Assembly (NCBI GenBank): GCA_030584085.1
Contig: CP129490.1
Coordinates: 1,955,511 to 2,019,510, forward strand
Length of the DNA stretch: 64,000 bases
Direction: 5' to 3'
Source of the DNA: Melioribacteraceae bacterium
GTDB lineage: Bacteria > Bacteroidota > Ignavibacteria > Ignavibacteriales > Melioribacteraceae
Positions 41,886 through 49,971 of this stretch are shown here, one piece after another; the stretch's first letter is position 1, and each line of letters starts with the position of its first letter. The notes under the pieces are model-generated. The model had not been told where the DNA came from, ran no database searches, and saw only the letters and a program-made list of their open reading frames with translations. The position numbers and the translations under genes were made by a program.

Positions 41886-42887
41886 TTAATCACCCAACGT
41901 TGCAACCATGACTGCTTTAATGGTATGTAATCTATTTTCAGCTTCATCAAAAACAATTGAATGTTCGGATTCGAAAACATCGTCTGTAACTTCCATTGCT
42001 TCTAAGCCGAACTTTTGGAATATATCTTCGCCAACAGTTGTTTCTCTATTGTGAAAAGCCGGTAAACAATGAAGGAATTTTACATTCGGATTTTTGGTAT
42101 TCTTAATCATTTCCATATTGACTTGATATGGTTTCATAAGTTTAATTCTTTTTTCCCATTCTTCTTCCGGCTCACCCATTGATACCCAAACATCTGTATA
42201 TAAGAAATCAGCGCCTTCAACTCCTTTAACCGGATCATCTGTTAGAGTAATTTTAGCTCCGGTTTCTTTGGCAATTTCTTCGCATGTTTTAACGAGTTCT
42301 TCATTCGGCCATAAATTTTTGGGAGCTACGGCTCTAAACTTCATACCCATTTTTGCACATCCAACCATTAATGAATTACCCATGTTGTTTCTAGCATCGC
42401 CAAGATATGCTAATGTTACTTGATTTAATGGTTTATCCGAATGTTCCATAATTGTTAGGAAGTCGGCAAGAACTTGTGTCGGATGAAACTCGTTAGTTAA
42501 ACCATTCCAAACCGGAACTCCGGCGTGAGCGCCAAGTTCTTCAACTATTTCTTGTCCGAATCCACGATATTCAATGCCGTCATACATTCTACCTAAAACA
42601 CGCGCAGTATCTTTCATCGATTCCTTTTTACCCATTTGCGAACCAGCAGGACCTAAATATGTTACGCCGGCACCTTGATCCATTGCGGCAACTTCAAAGG
42701 CGCAACGTGTTCTTGTCGAATCTTTTGCAAAAAGTAGAACTACGTTTTTGCCTTTTAGTCTTTGTCTTTCTGTACCGGCATATTTTGCCGTTTTTAGATC
42801 TTTAGAAAGATCAAGTAAAAATTTTATTTCCTGTGGAGTGAAATCCAACAGTTTTAGAAAGTTTCTGTTTCTTAAATTAAATGCCAT
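41886..42887 (-). CDS. argF: Ornithine carbamoyltransferase
   Basis: A 333-residue enzyme interconverting ornithine plus carbamoyl phosphate with citrulline. It has the carbamoyl-phosphate motif STRTRC (in [13 protein letters not shown]), the ornithine-loop segments [12 protein letters not shown] and DVWVSMGE, and the active-site FLHCLPAFH. The length is typical of the E. coli-like long form. An AGAGGA lies 8-13 bases upstream of the ATG. Together with carbamate kinase upstream it could work in citrulline breakdown (making ATP) or in arginine synthesis; the direction cannot be read here. The operon is interrupted by the four-helix-bundle gene. Confidence 0.96.
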   Translation of the reverse strand: MAFNLRNRNFLKLLDFTPQEIKFLLDLSKDLKTAKYAGTERQRLKGKNVVLLFAKDSTRTRCAFEVAAMDQGAGVTYLGPAGSQMGKKESMKDTARVLGRMYDGIEYRGFGQEIVEELGAHAGVPVWNGLTNEFHPTQVLADFLTIMEHSDKPLNQVTLAYLGDARNNMGNSLMVGCAKMGMKFRAVAPKNLWPNEELVKTCEEIAKETGAKITLTDDPVKGVEGADFLYTDVWVSMGEPEEEWEKRIKLMKPYQVNMEMIKNTKNPNVKFLHCLPAFHNRETTVGEDIFQKFGLEAMEVTDDVFESEHSIVFDEAENRLHTIKAVMVATLGD

Positions 42888-42921
42888 GTTTTCCTCTTAG
42901 TTAAAAGTATATAAAATTCTT

Positions 42922-42957
42922 AAAGTTTGTAAAGTTTATAGAATTTAAAAAGTTTAC
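42922..42957. repeat. 9-bp periodic repeat on the left of the IVS-type gene
   Basis: Four 9-base units of the form AAAGTTTAT (AAAGTTTGT, AAAGTTTAT, AGAATTTAA, AAAGTTTAC), with degenerate units continuing to about 42978. The 15 bases TAAAGTTTGTAAAGT at 42921-42935 occur in inverted orientation at 43343-43357. Confidence 0.8.
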
Positions 42958-42970
42958 ACGTTTGAAAAAT

Positions 42971-43315
42971 CTATAAAGTTTTTATTAGTCCGGATAACAT
43001 TTTGGAGATTTCTTCCGATAGATTATAGATTTTTAGTTCTGTCTCTTTATTTACATAACGTAATTCAGATGCAATTACAATCATCGATCTAATCTCTGCT
43101 GAACTTCCTTTTGCAATAAATAAAAAGTGTTTGAATTCTTTGTTACTACTTCTTTCAAATCCTTCTGCAATATTGTTCATTACCGAAATTGAAGCTCTCT
43201 GAATCTGATCTCGAAACGAATAATCTCTGCAATCAGAAAAAGTAGTGTAAATTAGAGGCGACAATTCTTTAGCTTTCTGCCAGGCAAGTATTTCTTCAAA
43301 TCTAGTAAATTTCAA
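42971..43315 (-). CDS. Four-helix-bundle protein (23S rRNA intervening-sequence type)
   Basis: A 114-residue helical protein with the S23/IVS family hallmarks: FEEILAWQKAKELSPLIY at the start, DQIQRASISVMNNIAEGFERSS in the middle (the NIAEG motif) and EFKHFLFIAKGSSAEIRSM. Members were first found in intervening sequences of 23S rRNA genes and also occur free in chromosomes. Biochemical function is unknown; pentameric bundles have been seen. The start is TTG (43315) with GGAAGT upstream. It is inserted exactly between arcC and argF and bounded by inverted 9-bp-periodic repeats, suggesting mobility. Confidence 0.92.
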   Translation of the reverse strand: MKFTRFEEILAWQKAKELSPLIYTTFSDCRDYSFRDQIQRASISVMNNIAEGFERSSNKEFKHFLFIAKGSSAEIRSMIVIASELRYVNKETELKIYNLSEEISKMLSGLIKTL

Positions 43316-43320
43316 AACAC

Positions 43321-43357
43321 TTCCAACTTTATGAACTTTTTGACTTTACAAACTTTA
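43321..43357. repeat. 9-bp periodic inverted repeat on the right of the IVS-type gene
   Basis: Minus-strand units GTAAAGTTTGTAAAGTC and AAAAAGTTCATAAAGTTGG mirror the left flank. The 15-base core at 43343-43357 is the exact inverse of 42921-42935 and overlaps the arcC stop codon. Confidence 0.8.
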
Positions 43358-44302
43358 CGTACTCTGATTTATTCTTGTTCCACAATTATCAAGATGAATT
43401 TCTTCTACGGATGTGATAACAGCTTCTTTACCCCCACCTTGAACAAAATTAACCGCAGCTAGAACTTTCGGGCCCATACTTCCGGCTGCGAATTCACCAG
43501 CTTCAAAATACTTCATGATCTCGGGAACTGTAATTTGGTCTAGTTGTTTCTGTCCAGGTTTATTGAAATTAACATATACCTTGGGAACATCCGTGATAAT
43601 ATAAAATGCATCAGCACCGATTTCATTTGCCAAAAGTGCAGAAGCTAAATCTTTATCGATTACAGCTTCGATAGCTTCAAGATGTTTATCTTTATGCCTG
43701 AAAACCGGAATACCGCCACCACCGGCTGCAATAACGATGTTACCTTTTTTTGCTAAATATTTTACGATTTTTTTGTTTAAAACATCAATTGGCTTTGGTG
43801 AAGCTACAACTCTTCTCCATCCTCTTTTTCTCGGATCTTCTTTGAATTGCCAATCATTAGCTTTTGCTAAAAGATCAGCTTCTTCTTTGATATAATATGG
43901 ACCAATCGGTTTAGTAGGATTTTGGAATGCAGGATCTTCCCTATCAACTAAAACTTGTGTTATTAGAGAAACAACATTCTTCTTCATCTTTTCTTCATTC
44001 AGAACATTCAACATCATTCGTTCAATCATGTAACCGATTCCACCTTGAGAATCGGCTACACAAATATCGAGCGGCATCTTAGCAATTTTGTATTTTTCAT
44101 AACCGGCTTCATTTCTCAAAAGAATATTTCCTACTTGCGGACCGTTTCCATGAGTAATGATAAGGTTAAAATCTTGCTTTAATAATCCAATTATTTTTTT
44201 ACAAGTATCGTATGTATTTTTTTCTTGCTGCTCAATAGTACCAATTTCATTGCCGCGGAGTAATGCGTTACCACCGAAAGCGACAACTGCTAACTTTTTC
44301 AT
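43355..44302 (-). CDS. arcC: Carbamate kinase
   Basis: A 315-residue amino-acid-kinase-fold enzyme that converts carbamoyl phosphate plus ADP to ATP, CO2 and ammonia. It shows AFGGNALL at the N-terminus, ITHGNGPQVGNILLRNE, IAAGGGGIPVF and the C-terminal GSMGPKVLAAVNFV. The length is normal. Its start overlaps the cPGS-like gene by four bases (ATGA), so translation is coupled. Downstream lies argF, separated only by the IVS-type insertion. This pairing normally signals citrulline- or carbamoyl-phosphate-based ATP production. Confidence 0.96.
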   Translation of the reverse strand: MKKLAVVAFGGNALLRGNEIGTIEQQEKNTYDTCKKIIGLLKQDFNLIITHGNGPQVGNILLRNEAGYEKYKIAKMPLDICVADSQGGIGYMIERMMLNVLNEEKMKKNVVSLITQVLVDREDPAFQNPTKPIGPYYIKEEADLLAKANDWQFKEDPRKRGWRRVVASPKPIDVLNKKIVKYLAKKGNIVIAAGGGGIPVFRHKDKHLEAIEAVIDKDLASALLANEIGADAFYIITDVPKVYVNFNKPGQKQLDQITVPEIMKYFEAGEFAAGSMGPKVLAAVNFVQGGGKEAVITSVEEIHLDNCGTRINQST

Positions 44303-45618
44303 AAGATTCCTTTTTCTATCAATACTTTTTCAACCGTATTCTGTCCGATCTCTTGAAGTTCATATTTTACTCTAGTCGAAGGTTTGTTGATTTTCAAGAT
44401 TCTTCCTAAATCAATCGGTGTTCCGATTACGACGGAATCACATTCGACTTTATTTATAGTTTCTTCAAGATCTTTCATTTGCTGCTCACCATAACCCATA
44501 GCAGGTAATAAAACTCCAATTTCCGGATATTTTTCATAAGTCTCTGTGATTGATTTTACTGTATAAGGTCTTGGGTCAATAATTTCAGCGGCACCTAATT
44601 TTTCGGCAGCAACAGTACCTGCACCATATTGCATTTCTCCGTGAGTTAATGTCGGTCCATCTTCAACTACTAATACCTTTTTATCACGAATATATTCCGG
44701 ATGGTCAACAAACAATGGAGAGGCAGCTTCAATTACTGTAGCTTTTGGATTAACTTGTTTGATGTTTTCCATAACTTCTAAGATATCTTGACCATCGGCA
44801 GTTTCTACTTTGTTGATAACAACGGCATCAGCCATTCTTAATGAAGTATTGCCGGGATAATAGTACAACTCGTGTCCAGGTCTGTGAGGATCGGCAACTG
44901 TAAATGTAACATCTGCATGATAGAATGAAGTATCATTATTTCCGCCATCCCAAAGAATAACATCAGCTTCTTTTTCAGCTTCACGTAAAATCGCTTCATA
45001 ATCAACACCGGCGTAAATAATTCCACCTAGAGCGATATGTGGTTCGTACTCTTCGATTTCTTCAATCGTACATTCATGTTTTTTAAGATCTTCTAGAGTT
45101 GCAAATCTTTGTACTTTTTGTTTTACTAAATCACCGTAAGGCATTGGGTGACGAATTGCTACTACTTTCTTACCTGCTGCTCTTAACAATTCGACAATTT
45201 TTCTTGAAGTCTGAGATTTTCCACATCCGGTTCTAACAGCAAGAACCGAAACAACCGGTTTTGTGCTTTTCACCATTGTCTCAGCTGCGCCCATCAATCT
45301 GAAAGAAACTCCGGCAGCATTTACGATAGAAGCTTTTGTCATAACATAATCAAAAGGAACATCGGAATATGAGAATACAACTTCATGAACATCGAATTTC
45401 TTAATTAAATCAACAAGTTCACTTTCTGCATAAATTTTAATTCCATTTGGATAAAGTTTCCCAGCTAATTCTGCTGGGTACTTACGATCATCAATATTAG
45501 GAATTTGAGTAGCTGTAAATGCTACAACGTTATAGTCTTCATTATCTCTGAAATAGACATTGAAGTTGTGGAAGTCACGACCGGCAGCTCCCATAATAAG
45601 TACATTCTTCTTAGACAT
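44299..45618 (-). CDS. Cyclic 2,3-diphosphoglycerate synthetase-like P-loop protein
   Basis: A 439-residue protein with an N-terminal Rossmann-like region (VLIMGAAGRDFHNFN) and a P-loop NTPase domain: Walker A RTGCGKSQTS at about 129-138, the nucleotide-specificity segment VVINKVETAD and the C-terminal VIGTPIDLGRILKINKP. It matches the family annotated as cyclic 2,3-diphosphoglycerate synthetase, studied in thermophilic methanogens. Bacterial homologues are common in FCB genomes, but their product has not been established as cDPG. It is the first gene of the cPGS-arcC-argF unit, so a link to carbamoyl phosphate or arginine metabolism is likely. AAGGAG lies just upstream of the ATG. Confidence 0.82.
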   Translation of the reverse strand: MSKKNVLIMGAAGRDFHNFNVYFRDNEDYNVVAFTATQIPNIDDRKYPAELAGKLYPNGIKIYAESELVDLIKKFDVHEVVFSYSDVPFDYVMTKASIVNAAGVSFRLMGAAETMVKSTKPVVSVLAVRTGCGKSQTSRKIVELLRAAGKKVVAIRHPMPYGDLVKQKVQRFATLEDLKKHECTIEEIEEYEPHIALGGIIYAGVDYEAILREAEKEADVILWDGGNNDTSFYHADVTFTVADPHRPGHELYYYPGNTSLRMADAVVINKVETADGQDILEVMENIKQVNPKATVIEAASPLFVDHPEYIRDKKVLVVEDGPTLTHGEMQYGAGTVAAEKLGAAEIIDPRPYTVKSITETYEKYPEIGVLLPAMGYGEQQMKDLEETINKVECDSVVIGTPIDLGRILKINKPSTRVKYELQEIGQNTVEKVLIEKGIL

Positions 45619-45630
45619 TTTTTCTCCTTT

Positions 45631-47463
45631 TTATTCAACTGTTACACTTTTTGCGAGATTTCGCGGTTGGTCAACATTCAATCCCTTCTTAACGGCTATG
45701 TGATAAGCCAATAATTGCAGCGGTATCACACTTAGTACCGGCATAAGCATTGGGAGTGTTGACGGAATTTTAATTGTTTGTTCAACTAGTTCATCGATCT
45801 TACCATTATCATTATTTGCGACAGCTATAATTCTACCACCTCTTGCTTTTACTTCTTCTATGTTACTAATTACTTTTTCATAAACAGAATCTGTTGGTGC
45901 AATAAATACAACGGGCATGTTTTCATCAATTAATGCAATTGGTCCATGTTTCATTTCTGCGGCTGGATAACCTTCAGCGTGTATGTAAGAAATCTCTTTT
46001 AACTTAAGTGCCCCTTCAAGAGCAACCGGGAATTGATAACCTCTTCCGAGGTATAAGAAATTATTCGCATTGACAAACTTCTCCGCCACCAATTCAATCA
46101 AATCATTTTGACTAAGAATTTCTTTGATTTTATTAGGTAGTTCTTGAATTGCTTTTGCTAATTCTTTCCCTTCAACCATACTCATATTCTTCTTTCTTGC
46201 TAGTAGAAGAGTAATTAATGAAAGTACTATAAGTTGTGAAGTGAAAGCTTTTGTTGAGGCAACACCAATTTCGGGACCGGCATGAATATACACTCCGGTA
46301 TGTGATTCTCTTGCTATTGTGCTTCCAACCACATTTACAACTCCAACACATAATGCCCCTTTACGTTTTGCTTCTTTAAGTGCAGCTAGTGTGTCAGCAG
46401 TTTCACCACTTTGAGAAATAAAAATTACGGTATCTTCTTTTGAAAGGATTGGATTTCTATATCTAAACTCTGATGCATATTCAACTTCAACAGGAATATC
46501 TGCAAATTGTTCAATCATATATTCGGCAACTAAACCGGCATGCCATGAAGTACCACAAGCACAAATAATGATTCGCTTTGAATGAGCAAGTCTATCTTCA
46601 TAACCGATTAAGCCGCCAAGTTTTGCCAAACCTTCATCTAGAATTAATCTTCCACGCATCGAATTGAAAACTGATTCCGGTTGTTCCATAATTTCTTTCA
46701 GCATGAAATGTGGAAATCCACCCTTAGTAATTTCATCGATGTTACCATCAACTACTTCTATTTCCTTCTTGAGTTCTTCATCGAAAAGTGTTTTAACAAC
46801 AAATCTGTCTCTGTAAATTTCAGCTATTTCATTATCCTCTAAATATACGACTCTATGTGTATGGGCAATCAATGCGTTTACATCGGATGCGATTAAATTT
46901 TCATTTTCACCGACACCTATCACCAATGGCGAACCTTTTCTGGCAACAACAATTTTATCGGATTCTTCTTTAAAGATCGCTGCAATTCCATAAGTACCTT
47001 CTACTTTTGCAAGTGCAAGCCTAACTGATTCGGTTAAATTCTTCCCACGTTTAAGGAAAGTATCAATAAGATTTACGAGTACTTCAGTATCCGTATCACT
47101 TACAAAATCATAACCTTCAGTTTTTAGACTCTGTTTGAGAACTGAATAATTTTCAATAATACCATTATGTATAACTAAAAGAGTTTTATCATTATTAAAA
47201 TGAGGATGTGCATTAACTGTATTAGGAACACCGTGTGTAGCCCACCTAGTATGTCCAATCCCAATTGTAGAATTCAAATTAAATTCTGCAATGTGATTTT
47301 CCAGCTCACTTACTTTTCCTTCAGTTTTATATACTTCGGCGGAAACATCACCAAGAATTCCAACTCCCGCAGAATCATAACCTCTGTATTCTAAGCGCTT
47401 TAAGCCATCTATAATAATAGGCACACTATTTTTATTTCCGATATATCCAACAATACCGCACAT
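45631..47463 (-). CDS. glmS: Glutamine-fructose-6-phosphate aminotransferase
   Basis: A 610-residue enzyme making glucosamine-6-phosphate, the entry to peptidoglycan and LPS amino sugars. The N-terminal Ntn glutaminase domain begins MCGIVGYIG with the catalytic Cys2, followed by GIGHTRWATHG. Two SIS isomerase domains follow with ICACGTSWHAGL, FISQSGETADTLAAL and the terminal DQPRNLAKSVTVE. The length is standard. An AAAGGAG lies 8-14 bases before the ATG. The leader shows none of the conserved glmS-ribozyme segments. It ends 12 bases upstream of the cPGS-like gene, so cotranscription with that unit is possible. Confidence 0.98.
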   Translation of the reverse strand: MCGIVGYIGNKNSVPIIIDGLKRLEYRGYDSAGVGILGDVSAEVYKTEGKVSELENHIAEFNLNSTIGIGHTRWATHGVPNTVNAHPHFNNDKTLLVIHNGIIENYSVLKQSLKTEGYDFVSDTDTEVLVNLIDTFLKRGKNLTESVRLALAKVEGTYGIAAIFKEESDKIVVARKGSPLVIGVGENENLIASDVNALIAHTHRVVYLEDNEIAEIYRDRFVVKTLFDEELKKEIEVVDGNIDEITKGGFPHFMLKEIMEQPESVFNSMRGRLILDEGLAKLGGLIGYEDRLAHSKRIIICACGTSWHAGLVAEYMIEQFADIPVEVEYASEFRYRNPILSKEDTVIFISQSGETADTLAALKEAKRKGALCVGVVNVVGSTIARESHTGVYIHAGPEIGVASTKAFTSQLIVLSLITLLLARKKNMSMVEGKELAKAIQELPNKIKEILSQNDLIELVAEKFVNANNFLYLGRGYQFPVALEGALKLKEISYIHAEGYPAAEMKHGPIALIDENMPVVFIAPTDSVYEKVISNIEEVKARGGRIIAVANNDNGKIDELVEQTIKIPSTLPMLMPVLSVIPLQLLAYHIAVKKGLNVDQPRNLAKSVTVE

Positions 47464-47837
47464 ATCTTACTCCTTTAAATAATTGATAAAAACAAAAGAA
47501 ATGAATGTTAAAGATCTGGACAATGCCGTAACAGCATTGGATTGAGTTTTTGGAGGTAAAATTTTTCTTCGCCTGAAAAATAATTCATAATAATTTGAAA
47601 ATATTTGATCTGTAAATTCAGAAAATTTGATTAGATTATCAAGGTAAACCGACTTCCATGTAACTTTATTTTGGTTTTGATTTATATCATAATTAACCAA
47701 AATTGGTATTCAACGGAACCATGACTCAAAGGCTATTGATCGACTGCATTTATCGATTTCCGAAAATTAAATTGAATTAAAATCGAAGCAGAATATCTTG
47801 ATTTTGAAAAATCAAAGAAGTATTTTTGTGATTCTTT
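47464..47837. other. Spacer between glmS and tRNA-Leu, 374 bases
   Basis: Holds the divergent promoters of glmS (minus) and of tRNA-Leu/tig (plus). A small stem CAATGC / GCATTG lies at 47521-47539 in the glmS leader. A 77-codon minus-strand frame ends at the glmS ribosome-binding site but shows no protein-like features. I do not see the conserved core of a glmS ribozyme. Confidence 0.5.
47798..47826 (+). promoter_or_regulatory. Probable promoter of tRNA-Leu
   Basis: TTGATT (47798-47803), 17-base spacer, TATTTT (47821-47826), placing a start site just before the tRNA 5' end at 47838. Confidence 0.45.
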
Positions 47838-47922
47838 GCGAGAGTGGCGGAATTGGCAGACGCGCTAGACTTAGGATCTAGTGCCGCAAGGTGTGGGGGT
47901 TCGAGTCCCCCCTCTCGTACCA
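47838..47922 (+). tRNA. tRNA-Leu (anticodon UAG)
   Basis: 85-base type-II tRNA with acceptor GCGAGAG/CTCTCGT, anticodon loop CTTAGGA (UAG) closed by CTAGA/TCTAG, variable arm TGCCGCAAGGTGT and T-arm GGGGG TTCGAGT CCCCC. The CCA end is encoded. It lies 32 bases upstream of tig and could share its transcript. Confidence 0.97.
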
Positions 47923-47954
47923 TCTTCCTTCATTAATAAATTTCGAGGTCAAAA

Positions 47955-49256
47955 TTGGATTCAAAAGTTAATGTGCTTGGTAGTTATGAGCATGAATTAG
48001 AAGTGACGTTATCATATGATGAAATAAAAAAAGATATTGAAGAAGCTTATACAAAGGAAAGAAAAAAAATTGAGATGCCCGGCTTTCGCAAAGGCAAAGT
48101 TCCTATGTCAATGTTGAAAAAAGTTTACGGCGAAGCAATTGAATATAAGGCAAGCGAATCTATTGCTCAAAAGAAATTTTGGGAAGTATCCGATGAATTG
48201 AATCTTAAACCTCTCAGCATGCCTCAATTGACCGATATTGATTTCCAAATTGGAGAAAAACTTTTTTTCAAAGTTAAATACGAAGTTAAACCGGTAATCG
48301 AAGTCAAGGATTACAAAAATATTGAGGTTGAAAAACCCGTCTTCAAAGTAAAAGAAGAAGATATTGAACGTGAGGTCACAAATCTTCTTAAATCTCAAGC
48401 AGAGTTCAAAGAAGCCGATCAAATTACAGATGAGAAATTTCGAGTAAAGGTCGATCTTCAACGTATGGATGATAAAGCGCTTCCTATTGTCGGCCAGAGT
48501 CAGCAAGATATGTTGATTGATTTAAGTGAGGCAAATATTAATCCGGCTATTCTTGAAAGTTTGATGAACAAAAAAGTCGGCGATGAATTTAAATTCGATT
48601 TTGTTGATGAACACTATCACGGTGAAGAACTTCATCGCGAAGAGTTCAAATATTCCGGAACTGTTAAAAGTATAGAACAAATTGTTCTTCCTGAGGTAAC
48701 CGAAGAGTTATTATCCAAGATTTCCAGATCAAAAGCAAAATCCCTAGATGAATTTAAACAACAGATAAGAGATAATTACAAATCCTATTACGATTCGCAA
48801 TCTGATAATATTGTTATGAACTCTCTAATAAATAAAGTTGTTGAGAATAATAAGTTTGATGTTCCTCCCGGTTATGTTGAAACGATTTTGAATAACTTAG
48901 TGGAATCAGAAAAAGAAAATGCAAAACGTCAAAAAATGATGCACACTTTTGATGAGAATGGGGTTCGAGAATATTTGAAACCACGATCAGAATGGAATGC
49001 AAAATGGCAGATTATTATGGAAAGTATTGCCGAAAAAGAAAATATAAAAGTAGAAGATTCTGATTTAGAAAAATTGGCAGAAGATGAAGCAGTTAAAACG
49101 GGCATCTCAAAAGAGAAGTTGATGAAATTCTATAAAGATTCAAATAGAACTATCGGTATATTAGAAGATAAAGTTGTCAATTTGATTAAAGAGAATGCGA
49201 AAATAAAAGAAATTGACCCAGAAACCAGAGCAAAAGAAAAAAAGGATAAAAAATAA
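47955..49256 (+). CDS. tig: Trigger factor (ribosome-associated chaperone)
   Basis: A 433-residue chaperone with an N-terminal ribosome-binding domain (residues 1-115) carrying the signature [19 protein letters not shown]. The middle PPIase-like region (about 155-235) is present but short on classical FKBP motifs, as in many FCB trigger factors. The C-terminal helical arm has [18 protein letters not shown]. The start is TTG at 47955 with GAGG 7-10 bases upstream. Its stop overlaps the clpP start (TAATG), the frequent tig-clpP pairing. Confidence 0.94.
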   Translation: MDSKVNVLGSYEHELEVTLSYDEIKKDIEEAYTKERKKIEMPGFRKGKVPMSMLKKVYGEAIEYKASESIAQKKFWEVSDELNLKPLSMPQLTDIDFQIGEKLFFKVKYEVKPVIEVKDYKNIEVEKPVFKVKEEDIEREVTNLLKSQAEFKEADQITDEKFRVKVDLQRMDDKALPIVGQSQQDMLIDLSEANINPAILESLMNKKVGDEFKFDFVDEHYHGEELHREEFKYSGTVKSIEQIVLPEVTEELLSKISRSKAKSLDEFKQQIRDNYKSYYDSQSDNIVMNSLINKVVENNKFDVPPGYVETILNNLVESEKENAKRQKMMHTFDENGVREYLKPRSEWNAKWQIIMESIAEKENIKVEDSDLEKLAEDEAVKTGISKEKLMKFYKDSNRTIGILEDKVVNLIKENAKIKEIDPETRAKEKKDKK

Positions 49257-49897
49257 TGTCTGATAAAAAATTTGAAATTTATAATCAGTTAATTCCTTAT
49301 GTAATTGAACAAACCGGTCGCGGTGAACGTGGAATGGATATTTTCTCACGTTTACTTCGTGAAAGGATAATTTTCTTAGGTACTGCTGTTGATGATCATA
49401 TTGCAAGTTTAATTATTGCTCAATTATTATTTCTTGAAGCAGAAGATCCGGAGAAAGATATTTATTTATATATAAACTCGCCGGGCGGAAGCGTTTCAGC
49501 CGGATTAGCAATTTATGATACTATGAAATACATTAGAGCAGATGTATCAACAATTTGCGTGGGATTGGCAGCAAGTATGGGTGCGGTTTTATTAGCCGGT
49601 GGCGAAAAAGGTAAAAGATCTTCTCTTCCCCATTCAAAAATTATGATTCATCAACCTTGGGTTGGTGGATTATCCGGACAAACTACTGATATTGAAATCC
49701 ATGCCAAAGAAATGATAAAGACACGTGATACAATTTATAAAATTTTAGCAGAACATACCGGTAAAACAGTGGAACAGATTGCAAAGGATTGTGATAGAGA
49801 TTATTATCTCACTTCAGAAGAAGCTAAAGGATATAAGTTAATTGATACGGTCTTAGAAAAAAGAAAATTACCGGGAACAAAGAAAGAAGAAAAATAA
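49256..49897 (+). CDS. clpP: ATP-dependent Clp protease proteolytic subunit
   Basis: A 213-residue serine peptidase forming the tetradecameric chamber of ClpXP/ClpAP. The catalytic triad is visible: Ser107 in GLAASMGA, His in [10 protein letters not shown], Asp in DCDRDYYLT. It opens with the usual [22 protein letters not shown] and the [17 protein letters not shown] segment. Length is normal. It is translationally coupled to tig. clpX is not seen next to it, and a strong terminator follows. Confidence 0.98.
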   Translation: MSDKKFEIYNQLIPYVIEQTGRGERGMDIFSRLLRERIIFLGTAVDDHIASLIIAQLLFLEAEDPEKDIYLYINSPGGSVSAGLAIYDTMKYIRADVSTICVGLAASMGAVLLAGGEKGKRSSLPHSKIMIHQPWVGGLSGQTTDIEIHAKEMIKTRDTIYKILAEHTGKTVEQIAKDCDRDYYLTSEEAKGYKLIDTVLEKRKLPGTKKEEK

Positions 49898-49921
49898 ATA
49901 TTCTCATAAGCTTTAAAATAG

Positions 49922-49952
49922 AAAACCCCATCAAAATTTGATGGGGTTTTTT
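49922..49952. terminator. Bidirectional terminator between clpP and the matrixin gene
   Basis: AAACCCCATCAAA / TTTGATGGGG-type perfect inverted repeat followed by T6. The mirrored A-run at 49922-49925 serves the convergent minus-strand gene ending at 49972. Confidence 0.9.
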
Positions 49953-49971
49953 ATTGACTAACTTCCTCTGA

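Noticed and set aside
47467-47700. 77-residue minus-strand frame just upstream of glmS
   Set aside because: Its last codons form the glmS ribosome-binding site. The composition is poorly protein-like and no motif or start signal supports it.
47464-47760. glmS ribozyme in the glmS leader
   Set aside because: I looked for the conserved ribozyme core and pseudoknot segments on the minus strand and did not see them. Only a small 6-bp hairpin is present.
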